From NCBI RefSeq assembly GCF_042453785.1, contig NC_091665.1, positions 27,700,501-27,764,500 on the forward strand: DNA of 64,000 bases, in the 5' to 3' direction. Each line of letters begins with the position of its first letter. Position 1 is the first letter of the stretch. Shown one piece after another: positions 45,601 through 55,844 of the stretch. The DNA is from Malus domestica (taxonomy: Eukaryota; Streptophyta; Magnoliopsida; Rosales; Rosaceae). The notes beneath the pieces were generated by a model. The model worked only from the letters and a program-made list of their open reading frames with translations, was not told the DNA's origin and made no database searches. The translations under genes and the position numbers were made by a program.

Positions 45601-47508
45601 TACAGTGATGCTTCTTTGAATGGTTTGGGTTGTGTTTTGATGCAGCATAGTATAGTGATTGCCTATGCTTCTAGGCAGTTGAAGACTCATGAAAGAAACT
45701 ATCCGACTCACGATCTTGAGTTGGCAGCTATTGTGTTTGCTTTGAAGATTTGGAGACATTATCTCTATGGCGAGAAATGTAAGATCTTTACCGATCATAA
45801 AAGCCTTCAGTACCTTTTCACTCAGCATGATCTTAATCTTCGTCAGAGAAGATGGTTGGAATTGTTAAGTGATTATGATTGCACGATTGAGTACCATCCG
45901 GGTCGTGCAAATGTGGTAGCTGATGCTCTGAGTAGAAAACCTCAAGGGCGACTTAATGCTTTGTATGCCAGTCGTGTTCCTCTTCTGGCAGAGTTGAGAT
46001 CTACTGGAGTAGAGTTAGAATGGGAAGAGCAAAGTGAAGCTTTTCTTGCCAATTTTCAAGTCAAGCCAATTTTAATTGATCGGGTGCTTGCAGCTCAATC
46101 GTTGGATGAAGAAATTCAAGAATTGATCAATTTAAGAAATGAAGGGAAGAAGAAAGATCTCAAGATCCGAGGATCAGATGGTATGCTTATGCAAGAGAAC
46201 AGGATGTATGTGCCTAATAATGAGGAACTGAAGAAAGAAATCTTGGATGAAGCACATTGTTCGGCTTATGCTATGCACCCAGGAGGAACTAAAATGTATC
46301 ATACCATTCGACCATTCTATTATTGGCCGGGTATGAAGAGGGAGATTGCGGAGTATGTGAGTAGGTGTATTGTCTGCCAGCAGGTTAAGGCTGAAAGAAA
46401 GAAGCCGTTTGGGAGATTGCAACCACTTCCCGTTCCCCAGTGGAAATGGGAGAATATAACGATGGATTTTGTGTATAAGCTGCCACGTACACAAAATGGT
46501 TTTGATGGCATTTGGGTGGTTGTAGATCGACTTACCAAATCAGCACATTTTATTCCAGTAAGGGAGAAATACTCTTTAAATAAGTTGGCTCAGTTATTCC
46601 TATCGAAGATTGTAAAGTATCATGGTGTCCCAGTGAATATTATTTCTGATCGAGATCCAAGATTTACTTCTAAGTTTTGGATAGCTTTTCAAGAAGCTTT
46701 GGGTACTAGATTGCTTTACAGTACAGCTTATCATCCACAGACAGATGGTCAGTCAGAGAGAACTATTCAGACACTCGAGGATATGTTGAGATCCTCTGTG
46801 ATGCAATTTGGTGATTCTTGGCATGATCGCTTGGATTTGATGGAGTTTGCCTACAATAATAGTTTTCATTCGAGTATTGGAATGTCTCCATTTGAAGCAC
46901 TTTATGGTAAAGCTTGTCGTACGCCATTATGTTGGTCAGAGGTTGGTGAAAGAATACTTGAAGGGCCAGAGATTGTGGATGAGACTACTCAGAATATTCA
47001 GGTAATTAAATCTAACCTGAAAGTGGCCCAGGATAGACAAAAGAGCCTAGCGGATCGACATACCACGGACAGAATGTATAATGTGGGCGACTATGTTTTT
47101 CTGAAATTATCGCCTTGGAGAGGGGTGGTTCGCTTTAGAAAGAAAGGAAAGCTAAGTCTCAGGTACATTGGACCTTATGAGATCACTGAGAGGATTGGTG
47201 AAGTTGCTTACAGGTTGGAGCTACCTCCAGAGTTGTCTAAGGTACATAATGTGTTCCATGTCTCGAAGCTTCGGCATTATGTGTCAGATCCTTCACATGT
47301 GATTCCTCCTCAACCATTGGAAATTAATCCGGATTTGACGTATGATGAGGAACCAGTGACTATACTGGATTGGAAAGATAAGACTTTGAGGAATAAGACC
47401 GTGAGCTTGGTAAAAGTATTGTGGAGAAACCATTCAGCTGAAGAAGCTACATGGGAAACAGAAGAACGAATGAGAGATATGTATCCGAGGTTATTCTATG
47501 ACTTTTGA
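42640..47508 (+). CDS. Chromovirus gag-pol polyprotein (intact, 1622 codons)
   Basis: The frame is open throughout. It reads gag (about residues 50-250), a CCHC knuckle (C329, C332, H337, C342), an aspartic protease (catalytic D507 in LIDCGATHS), RT (FIDD at 841-844), RNase H (D990 in YSDAS), an integrase HHCC zinc finger (H1206, H1213?, C1243, C1246), an integrase core D1276, D1337, E1373 (DD35E spacing) and a chromodomain-like end (about 1571-1620). The likely start is the second ATG (residue 15, MPPRR), typical of the family. Gag and pol share one frame, so stoichiometry must be set by processing or translation control. The protein assembles virus-like particles, copies the RNA and integrates the DNA. 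Confidence 0.95.
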   Translation: MSSSIDFVMFSVRIMPPRRDPRRAAEPNFPDITQLGAAMAQAFQANICPPQRTPVETMYNLKLETFEGNEGYEGAEKWLDRIEQTFQVMQSQGNLPANRWVETTTWFLGREPAAWWINQSRHMAPERAAEWEVFKENFMKRFVPPEYIDRKKQEFTSLKQRNMSAHEYYRKFTDLSRYDSDLAGNQAEMLRRFKLGSKKKYRTFANALPCADYHEYFEILVRMEDSDNLPDSEDEEDKGNGQKKNEKGKGVSIPGPRQMQNFKKSGMSSSSSSGGFSATGPRRGGGRFGNGPRFSGQRGFSGAGNSGSPLCRRCNFRHHGECRRSSGACFTCGQTGHRAMYCPQNQQRPQQPVMPTSAPTQQNFNSGSYGQGGRGGAYHYQGDAAPYAPGQYHYSQDPYFQSGYSQDQGGYTSYPSMPASGSQWYQGGQPQQSGVAASSTGSFRPPAQAGQGRTHQGRGNQSGRGRGGRQPAQGRVNHISLQDAQNHPDLIMGTLNVLGHFARVLIDCGATHSVISHTFAQITQPHPSPLGFDLEFAMPRGDKCYVDSFYSGCPVMVDNVIMPANLIPLDIVDFDVILGADWLHYNRAHIDCYGKSVTFLRPGLPEVTFVGERSGVRHGVISAIRAKKLLSKGCQGYLAHVVLNDVDSGSVEEVGVVRHYPDVFPDDLPGLPPDRDVEFSIDLLPGTNPISLTPYRMAPAELRELKIQLQELIDKGFIQPSSSPWGAPVLFVRKKDGTLRLCIDYRQLNRVTIKNRYPLPRIDDLFDQLKGACVFSKIDLRSGYYQLKIKDEDVHKTAFRTRYGHYEFLVMPFGLTNAPAAFMRLMNEVFQEYLDKFVIVFIDDILVYSKSESDHIRHLNLVLRKLREHRLYAKFSKCQFWLDQVAFLGHVVSAQGIQVDPQKIAAVENWEQPRTVTEVRSFLGLAGYYRRFVQDFSMIALPLTKLTRKDVKFEWDESCEQSFQQLKYCLTHAPVLVLPDDDGNFEIYSDASLNGLGCVLMQHSIVIAYASRQLKTHERNYPTHDLELAAIVFALKIWRHYLYGEKCKIFTDHKSLQYLFTQHDLNLRQRRWLELLSDYDCTIEYHPGRANVVADALSRKPQGRLNALYASRVPLLAELRSTGVELEWEEQSEAFLANFQVKPILIDRVLAAQSLDEEIQELINLRNEGKKKDLKIRGSDGMLMQENRMYVPNNEELKKEILDEAHCSAYAMHPGGTKMYHTIRPFYYWPGMKREIAEYVSRCIVCQQVKAERKKPFGRLQPLPVPQWKWENITMDFVYKLPRTQNGFDGIWVVVDRLTKSAHFIPVREKYSLNKLAQLFLSKIVKYHGVPVNIISDRDPRFTSKFWIAFQEALGTRLLYSTAYHPQTDGQSERTIQTLEDMLRSSVMQFGDSWHDRLDLMEFAYNNSFHSSIGMSPFEALYGKACRTPLCWSEVGERILEGPEIVDETTQNIQVIKSNLKVAQDRQKSLADRHTTDRMYNVGDYVFLKLSPWRGVVRFRKKGKLSLRYIGPYEITERIGEVAYRLELPPELSKVHNVFHVSKLRHYVSDPSHVIPPQPLEINPDLTYDEEPVTILDWKDKTLRNKTVSLVKVLWRNHSAEEATWETEERMRDMYPRLFYDF

Positions 47509-47549
47509 TGTTCTGGTTAGTGATTGGAATTTCGGGGACGAAATTCTAT

Positions 47550-47561
47550 AAGGAGGGGAGA
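47550..47561 (+). other. Polypurine tract of the chromovirus
   Basis: AAGGAGGGGAGA ends one base before the 3' LTR, the expected plus-strand primer site. Confidence 0.85.
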
Positions 47562-47562
47562 T

Positions 47563-49923
47563 TGTCACAGCCCGTCCCAGAATTACTAAATACCGAGGAC
47601 GTGAAATTACAGAAACGCCCTTAAACGGGATTAAGGTGCGTAAATTTGGTATTTGTTTTACACTAAGATCCTAAACTAGGGTTAGAATTATATTAGTATG
47701 TGTTAATTTAATTTGTGTTTGGACTTAGGGTGGGGTCCTACCCCCTAAATCCCTCCCCAAAACCCGTTTTTGTTGTCTCTCTCATCTCCCTAGTCACTCT
47801 CTTTCTCTTTCTTCATTTCAGAAACACTCATTCCCTCTCTCTTACTCTCATTCTCTCTCAAACTCTCGGACAAACACCCAAGACCTTGAAAACTTCACAA
47901 GTTAAGGTTGAGGAAGGTAGCATCGTGTTCGTAAGGACCATACGAACACATTGATATTATTTTCAGGTAAGATTTCCCACGATTCCATGTAGAAAACTTA
48001 AGCTCCGAAATTGCTACTGTTCATGAACTTAAATTTCGTTGTGTTTTAGGCTAAAGCAAGATCACCACGAGTCTTAGGAAGTCCTAAGGAGGCTCGGAGT
48101 GCCTCGTTTGAACAAAATGGACGTCGGGATCGTTGGATTCGAGTTTGGCCGAATTTGAGGAATTTTGGAAGGTATGATCTAGTTGTTTTTAGGCCCTAAA
48201 ACCCTTCCAACGTGATAGTACATGTTAAATGCTTCATTTTGGTATAAAATTCGAAGAAATTGGTTGAAAAACGAAGGAGAATAGTGGATTTGAAATTTTT
48301 CCAAAAACCGGCGAACAGTCGCCGGCGACCGGCGACTCGCCGGAGAAGACAGGGAATCTTCCGTCAAGTTTGACGGAATATTCCGACGCCGTTAGTTAAC
48401 TTTAACGGAAACCGTTAGTTTTTAACGGAATATACTAGGATTTGACGGAATATTCTCTAACGCCGTTCACTGTAGCCGTCAGTGTGCATGTCACGTGGCC
48501 GCGCGTGGGCCGCGCGTAGGTCCGTGCCACGTCAGGCGCGTGGGGGCGCGTGAGACCTCCAAAAATTATTTTAAAAATTTGGGAGTGATCCTGAGGTTGT
48601 GTAGGTCACTGTGGTATATTCATATACCCAATTTGAGCATCGTATGAAGAATTAATTACCTAGTTTGGTTTAGGTGCGTTAAATGTGCGTTAAATGATTG
48701 TTTTAAGTTATTTCACTTCTAGGTGGAACTTTTAACGAGGACGAGCACATCCAGAGGCGTCAAGGGGGTTACGACCCGGCGACATACCAGTGAGTGGGCA
48801 TTTGTTTTTATATATACCTATATACTCGATTTCCCCAGAAATCAAATTTAAATGAAAAGTATATTGAAATGAAATATGATGTGATTGCCATGCATAGAAT
48901 ATTATGGATATTATGAACTGTCGTATGATGCATATATGTATGATGGTGCTGTGGAAGCACAGGTAAGTATTTAATTAATATTATGATGATGATGATGATA
49001 TATTGAGCTCATATCCTGCACCATGGTTTAGTGCTTATAGTATTCACCGCATCGCACGCTCGCCTTGGATCCAAGTAGATGCTGGTCGTACAGTCCACGC
49101 GGAGTGGGTACGACGGGCCAGTCGTAGAGTGTTAGTGAGATTATGACTGGTGGGTGACCTTAGGTTATTGTATACAGATGATTGATGAGAGAAGCACTAG
49201 AGCGAATATTACCATGAGTCGTTCAGACTACATTAGGTGGTTCCGACTTATGTGCAGAAGGCCGGACAGGTCACGCGGAGTGACTCCGGCAGAGAGTGAG
49301 ATTGATAGATGTTGAGCTCTAGGTTCAATCGTTCAGGGCTATTAGAGGGCCTCCGATTGATTATTTCTTTTACCTGATTATATTATGTTAATGCATTCAT
49401 ACTAAACTGTTGAAATTGGCATGGTACATTCTGTATTGAATCTGTTATAAGATTGATGATTGAGACAGTTGAGATATATATATGCTATATACTATTTTTC
49501 TGGGAAAGTATACAGGTTTTCCAAAAAGGGGTTATAAATGTGGATTTATGAAATGATTTGGAAAAGCTTATTTTCGCCCACTCACGTTTTCTGTTTTTCG
49601 CCCCTCCAGGTTCTAGTTGATAGTTGAGGCGTTGGTGGCCTACGAGGACTGCTTCGGCGTTCTGACAGACTAAATAAATGTAGGATTCACCCGAGGGTGT
49701 TGTAAATTAGTTATGTTCCTACTTGACTGCACCTAGATGCTTATGCTCTGTTTATGTGTGTTTAGTACACTCTTATGCACATAGAATGCTAGGTTGTAAA
49801 TAACTGAAATTAGTGGTTTTCGTTGACTCGTATTTTATTATTAAATCGTTTCCGCTTGCGTTATGGTTACGTCACACTCACGTGACGGCCAGCACGTCCT
49901 AGTCTTCGGGTTAGGGTGTGTCA
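47563..49923 (+). repeat. 3' LTR of the chromovirus
   Basis: It has the same length as the 5' LTR (2361 bp), with three substitutions seen by eye (48719, 48755, 49274) and no indel. Confidence 0.95.
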
Positions 49924-50265
49924 TACAAACTTAATCTAATTTTATTTTTTATTATTTTGGAATGTTTGAATTGAAAATTAATTAGGAGTTTAATAGAAGT
50001 GTGAGTATTAAACCTTAAATTAATTAATAATTTTTATATTAAAAAAATATGTAATAAACATGTAAATTCATTATCACATTAATGCTAGATTAATCAAAAT
50101 CTAAAAACTAATAAAATCTCAATCAATGAATATTAGAAACATACTAATTTTTCCAAAATATAATGACATGAGACTGAGAGGCGTGTACCGTGACCATCTC
50201 AGGGTTTCTGGGGACTCGACACGGATATAAAAATTTACAAACTGGGTTGGAGTGAAAAAACAAGA
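49924..50265. other. AT-rich intergenic after the chromovirus
   Basis: It begins with the target duplication TACAA (49924-49928) and continues the repeat block interrupted at 40239. No gene is supported. Confidence 0.55.
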
Positions 50266-50517
50266 TTAACTCCGTCTCTTTGGAGGCTGAACCTTTGCAA
50301 ACTTCACAGCAGCAAAGGTTCCATGCATTGGCACTCCGACCCATCTTGCTGAACACCAAATCCAATTTAGAATTAGAGATACTCAACTGTTAGAGCTCAA
50401 AAACGGAAGCTTTTGTAAGTTGGGTTGCGAGAAGAGAAGAGAGAAGCTTCAAGTTGCTCTACCAAAACGGCGGGAGATTATGGTGTGATTTGGGAGCTTG
50501 AGAAGCTGAAGCGCCAT
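50266..50517 (-). CDS. Possible 45-aa two-exon microprotein
   Basis: On the minus strand an ATG (50517) opens MALQLLKLPNHTIISRRF. A donor (TTTTG|GTAGAGC) follows at 50463, and an acceptor GTTCAG leads to a second exon (50348-50266) ending VQPPKRRS and TAA. Total 45 aa: a basic N terminus that could be a mitochondrial presequence and a basic C terminus. I do not recognise the family. It could be a real small gene, a fragment or chance. A Kozak-like context and clean splice signals are the only support. Confidence 0.25.
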
Positions 50518-51343
50518 CTCTGATCCCCAATCTGCCCGTCCGCTTGTGGAGGCTGAACCCGTTTCGAGTAGTTTGCTCTTGGCGGTTCAAGTGGGTCGGG
50601 TCTGGATTGGTTCAACCCAACAAATTTTAGTTCAAGGTTTGGATTGGGCTTTAGTTTTTCATGGTTGGCCCAAGATTGGCTTTTGCATAGCAAAGCATGA
50701 ATATGCTTTTTAGCTTTAAAACCTTGAAAAAGATTCTAAATCTTACTAAATTTCCATCCATAATTTGTACACATATATACATCTATATGGTTTAAGTTGC
50801 AGACATAAGCGTAGCCACATTAGTTACATACTTATAGCAGATGTCTTGCATATGCGTTTGAGGTTAAATCTCACGCTCTACAGTTTTATGGATATTTTGA
50901 GTTATATATATCGCTTGCATGTAAAAATATGGTTTAAAGTGAATTTATTTAGCTAGTAATATGTTTGTTGTTTGCATTGTTACATGACTATAGATAAACC
51001 ATCCACAATTGTTAATACCAAGAGCAATAAATTTAGAGAATTCTGTTAATCTCGAGTGCAATAATAGTCGACTGCATTCAGAGTAGGGTAAAATTTTTCT
51101 TTCCCTAAAGAATCCCAACCAAATTCATAACATAAAAACCTGGACGTTGGGAATATGTGTATGGTGTTACACAGCAGATGAGGACCAGAAAATGTCTATC
51201 CTCAAAAAACCCTGTCCCAACCCATTTTTCAGTTTATGTCAAAACCAACAGTTAGTTAAACCGACCACTCTCTCCCGCCATTGCTACCGTTATTACAGTT
51301 TACACAGTTAATTAAGCACAAACTACCACACCAAGCAGCAGCA
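50518..51343. other. Intergenic between the microprotein and the hydrolase remnant
   Basis: AT-rich DNA with the shared upstream flank of a minus-strand and a plus-strand unit. No recognisable coding frame. The hydrolase leader begins near 51260. Confidence 0.5.
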
Positions 51344-52966
51344 ATGGCAGCAACGCAAGCCAAAACCCCTTCTCTTTGTTATTATTCTTATCAACTTCAC
51401 AACCATATTCCTGCATCATCCCTACCACTTGTTGGTAATAATCTTAAATCCCACAAGAAGACCCTCAAATTCACCTGTAGATCCAACGGCCAGGATGTAA
51501 TGACTCGTTCTTTGATCTTTCATTTCAGTTTTTTGTAAAGTTAATTTCTGTATTTTTTTTTTCATTGATTTGTCAATATATTTTCTTTGCCAGGATTATT
51601 ACATTGATGCTCCTGTTGAAGTGGGTGATGGGTTTTCCTTCAGTGGAGGTGCTTGCTTAATTCTGGCATTTTTCGAGGGAGTTGTTATTTGCGCTCCAAC
51701 TAAGTCATCGTGCAGGATAACCGTTTTAGAGTGCTAATACAATTCCATTTTGTTGATAGTAAAATTTTCCGTGTGTGTGTTTGTTTACAAAGTTAAGTGG
51801 AAATGTGCACTGGGTACGACCTTTAACCATTTGAAGCTTATTAAAAACCACCATAACTTTGATTTTCCTCTAGGTGAAAGCTTATGCTGCTTTTGGTTCC
51901 GGCGAGAAGGCAAAAGACCCGATTTTTGGACTCGCAATGGGTGCTGATTCTCAGGCCTTCACTGATGTTTTCAGGTGAACTTACAAATTATCTTTAGACA
52001 TTTGATAGTTCAATGTTTTTGTTTAAATGTTTCTGTGGAATGCAGACATTGAGATTGGATTATTTGCAGGGTTTACCAATTGAACCATGCTCTCTATATA
52101 TATGATTTTGTTCCATGGATGGTTTTGCGTTGAATCCGGAAGTGCTGATAATCCTTCAGTTATATTGATTCACGGTTAACCTTCTCAGGTGAGTCGGTCT
52201 TAATTTGTCAATGTAATAGGAAAGTCTTCTACCATCTTTGTGTTGTTGCATCTGTATGATAGATCGATGCATGTTAAAACGCATGTTTTAATTGTGAAAT
52301 CCATTTTCAATTTCCCATCTGTCTTAATATTCTTCTGTGTATTCATACATGTGTTCAAATCATCAGGCATACTCTTACAGCAAAGTTCTTCCCATACTTT
52401 CGAAGGACTATCATGCGATCGCTTTTGATTGGCTTGGTAAGAATCAAGATCACAAGTTTAGCTGATATCCATTCCTGAATGCAGTTGAAATTATCAATAT
52501 AAACTACTCACGTGCGATTTTAGTTTTGCTTTGCTTGAAAAGCATTATCAGTTGATTATTGCATCTGCCTTCAATTGCAGGTTTGGATTTTCAGATAAGC
52601 CTCAACCTAAATATGGAGTTGACTACACTACGAATGGTAATCGTTTTTGGTCTTATCTCATATGAAGGCAGGCAGATAAAAGCAAAAATTACTCTTGTTT
52701 ATGTCGTCGAGTTTTTTTCACGGTTTTGCAGAGTTTGTAGCATCCTTGGAGTCATTTATAAACGAAGTTAGCGTTAACAAGGTCACGCTCATTGTCCAGG
52801 TATATTGCTTCGCCAGTGAATGTATAACCATGTAATTCGAAGCCTGCAATTGAAAAGAACTTCTGATCTTTGATGTGCGTCTCAGGGATACTTTGCGCCT
52901 GTTGTAGTTAAATATGCTAGCAGTCATCAGGAAAAGATTGACAACATAATACTCTTAAATCCTCCG
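51344..52966 (+). pseudogene. Alpha/beta-hydrolase (plastid, At4g12830-like) pseudogene
   Basis: Exon 1 (51344-51496) gives a transit-like N terminus (MAATQAKTPSLC). Exon 2 (51594-51648) gives DYYIDAPVEVGDGFSFSG. Later exons read VKAYAAFGSGEKAKDPIFGL, WFCVESGSADNPSVILIHG, AYSYSKVLPIL, FGFSDKPQPKYGV, EFVASLESFINEV and GYFAPVVVKYASSHQEKI. Breaks: the exon between FSFSGG and VKAYAAF is missing; the acceptor before WFCVE is lost; TAA at 52177-52179 interrupts the HG-x-PSQ oxyanion motif; everything after LLNPP is absent. Family members are chloroplast serine hydrolases of unknown substrate. Spliced as a normal gene, so a decayed resident and not a retrocopy. Confidence 0.85.
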
Positions 52967-53346
52967 GTATGTGCTCTCCCGAAATCCACCATTGGTTTCT
53001 TTGTTTTTTTTACTGATATATATGCTTTATCATTTTGAACAAACTGTGGAGTTTTCGCAAAGGTTTTCATATTTAAGAATTGCTGTCTTATTTCTCAAGA
53101 AGACTAGAAACAGAATTATAAAGATTTTAGGCTTTAGAAGACATAGAAGTAAGAGATAACACAAGAAGCGATGATAAATTTCATTCATCATCAAGTCTGA
53201 CTTTACTAAATATAAAAAACAACTTAAAAAACTAAATTAAGATAACTCTAATTTAATATTCTGCATCACCTCGGTGACAAGAACTTGACTCTGGTGAGTG
53301 AATTGAGGGCTTAAACATCACTGAATATAACAAACGAAATAGTAAA

Positions 53347-55737
53347 CTAAACTAGAATACTGCCTACTCCAGCACCATAGTTCTGACTGTCTCCACGCCT
53401 CAAAGGCAAGTCTAGTCCACCACCGCCTATCTTCAACTCCGCTGCCCTTTCTTTACTTTCTGCAAGGATTGACAACTTCTCAGTTAATTGGAATGCTGGG
53501 GCTTGCAGCCTTGTGTGCTCAAAGTCATGGAAGACACTGCAGTTTGTCGACTGATCCCAACTAGCACGCAGCTCATTGTTGACCATCATTTTGCTAACAA
53601 TGCAATGAGTCCGTGCTTCTGAGAGCTCAAACATCTTGGCGATTTGTTCCAAGCTTAAAGTCTTGTATGACGGTGAGTAGGTCAAAAGGTAGGTTCTCAA
53701 AGCCGCCTCCTTGATCTTAGCCTTGATCATCTCAAGAACACACTCACGATTCCTGAGGAGCATCCAGACAAGAAGGGAATTGATGACATTAAGGGCCTTT
53801 TGGAAGTCGCTTTTGCTGAGGGCTTTGGTAGCAGCCACTATATGATCCCTGACATTTTCAGCGGGTCCTACGAACAGTCGCTTCTCATTTGATTCAAGCA
53901 ACCGCCTGAATGTTTTACTAATCACTCTGCGATTTGTGTCGTGGACCTAGCTGCCATATTAGGCACTTCCAGCAGCATGGCACATATCAAATGAACTGCC
54001 TCCAGGAGCTCAAGGTTTATGTGCATATAGGAGGGCATCTGCCGGCTTCTCTCCAGCCTTTCCTGTTCTGGAGTTTTCTCGTGAAATCTACTTCCCGGGA
54101 CACCTTGTGCAAGCAACTCCCTTACTCTTCCACCCAAATTTAAGTCAGAAAGGCAGCTATTTCCTTCAAGGATTAGTCCATTCCAAAATGCACATAGACC
54201 GAGTTGTGCCACGGCCCTATTAAACAATATTTGGGTTGAAATGTCCATATGCTGAATACAATCAGGCAGGTGACTCATCAGCAACAAGTCGTGCACAGTA
54301 GAAAACTCGTCCAAGAGAGCATGGTGGTAAATGTCACAAAGCATTGCTCGTGCTTTAGTCTGATCATCTCCATGCTTGTATATCAATCAAACCAGAATAT
54401 CCATGAAGGCCCTACTGCTCTCAGTAAAAGTGGGTTTCCGAGGAACAAGTTGAGGAGTTACAATAAATGCCATAGGCTCCTTGCCTGCACCATCTTGTGT
54501 CTGCTGATCAGCAAGACTTCTTATGGAATCATAAACTTCCTGTGGTTTATAATATACTTGTTCAACCCGCCTTAGGGCTACCTTTGCAACATCTTTGAAA
54601 TTCCCAACTTTCTCTAAATACTCTTGAACATTTTGAGCAAGAGTAAAAAACATTGGTTCATCTCTGAGTCTTTTGATGTACTCATTGGTGTGAGGGTCCG
54701 CGCACTGCAAGCTGTTGAAGAAGTCAGTGTCTATCCTTTCCACAAAGGCCGCCAAGTTTCCCCAAAGCCTGATTGTCCCATTGTAGTCCAGTCCCATCTG
54801 GGATTCATTCTCATCTGGCTCCGCAATATCATTCACCACAATGTTTGGATATTGCACCAGAATATCAAGTACAACAAGCATGTTCCGCACACACTTTTTC
54901 CCACACATTTATAGGCATGTGCCTGCTGAGACCCGGGTTGACATCAAATTGAGCAGAAACAGGACGGAAAAGAATCTCAAGCTTTTGTGCGGGTGTTTTA
55001 GCAACTGTTGTCAAGAAGGTAAGCTGCTCAAACCTTCCAGTTCCCTTCCTTCCTGAGCTGCCACTACCTCTTTCAACTTCTTATTTATCACATCCCATGA
55101 CATCTCGTGACCATCATCTTCCTCATCCGTCATTGATTCAACATCTGTCTGATATGAAGTTTCAGAATCCGTTTAAGAAGACTCATCAGAATCCTCCTCG
55201 CTCTTCACGGGATTCTCCCTAAACAAACTAATCAAGTCCTCATACTGCCTATTGTTCTTCTTCAGTTTCTGTTTCATCACGGTCAAGGCCTTGGCATTGC
55301 TGCTAGTGATCTTCTTCTTAGCAGCCTTTTTTTCCAGCGCTTCAGCCAAAATGCCCTCCAGCAAAACAAGCGCTTTGATGTAGAGAGACGGTACTTTTTC
55401 CTTCTTGGTCATGCGCATCACCTTCTCGAGCTGCTTATTAAGTTTCTCAAAGCAATCCTCCATGCTGATCCAATCATTGACATTCTTAGCCGCATTCTTT
55501 AATTTGTCAAACGTAGCATCATCTCATCAAAGTGCTTGACTTTTGCTGATTTAAGAACACGCTTCGGATCATCCTCCTTGTCATCAGAGGCATCACTGAC
55601 ATCTATTCTGTAGCAGCTTCCTTCGGTGGAAATCTCAGTAACAACTGCAGTTTCAGATTCTCTATCAGTATCAATATCCGAATCGCTGCTTGAAGTACTC
55701 CGCTGGCTCCAGAACTTGGACTTGAAGGAATACCTAA
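53347..55737 (-). pseudogene. eIF3c pseudogene (intronless, frameshifted)
   Basis: On the minus strand nearly all of translation initiation factor 3 subunit C is recognisable without introns, from the acidic N terminus (SSSDSDIDTDRESE, 55640-55737) through [44 protein letters not shown] and [14 protein letters not shown] to the PCI domain (FQLTEKLSILAESKERAAE) near 53450. Breaks: stops at 55173-55175 and 54387-54389; frameshifts near 55500, 55020, 54900 and 53950; the RGG-type C-terminal tail is truncated. eIF3c is a core scaffold of the eIF3 complex. Missing introns suggest a retrocopy, but no poly(A) was found, and I am unsure how many introns the parent has. Confidence 0.85.
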
Positions 55738-55844
55738 TGAATAATGTACTCAGAATCAACAATTCCGATATGTAAAGGATTGCTTTGGACGTATGAAAGT
55801 TGTACAAGAGAACAGGTGAAAAACAGTAAGAAAAATGTAATTTA

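Larger units (their letters stand above)
40240..49923 (+). mobile_element. Complete young Ty3-gypsy chromovirus (Tekay/Del type), 9684 bp
   Basis: Two 2361-bp LTRs (40240-42600, 47563-49923) start TGTCACAGCC and end GTGTGTCA. A perfect TACAA target duplication lies at 40235-40239 and 49924-49928. The internal part holds the PBS, one gag-pol frame and a polypurine tract. I found three LTR differences by eye: 41396 A versus 48719 C, 41432 G versus 48755 A, 41951 T versus 49274 C. That is about 0.13 percent, so insertion was recent. RT-RNase H-integrase order and a C-terminal chromodomain-like segment identify a chromovirus; LTR length and motifs fit the Tekay/Del clade. It looks structurally capable of transposition, but expression is unknown. 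Confidence 0.95.
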
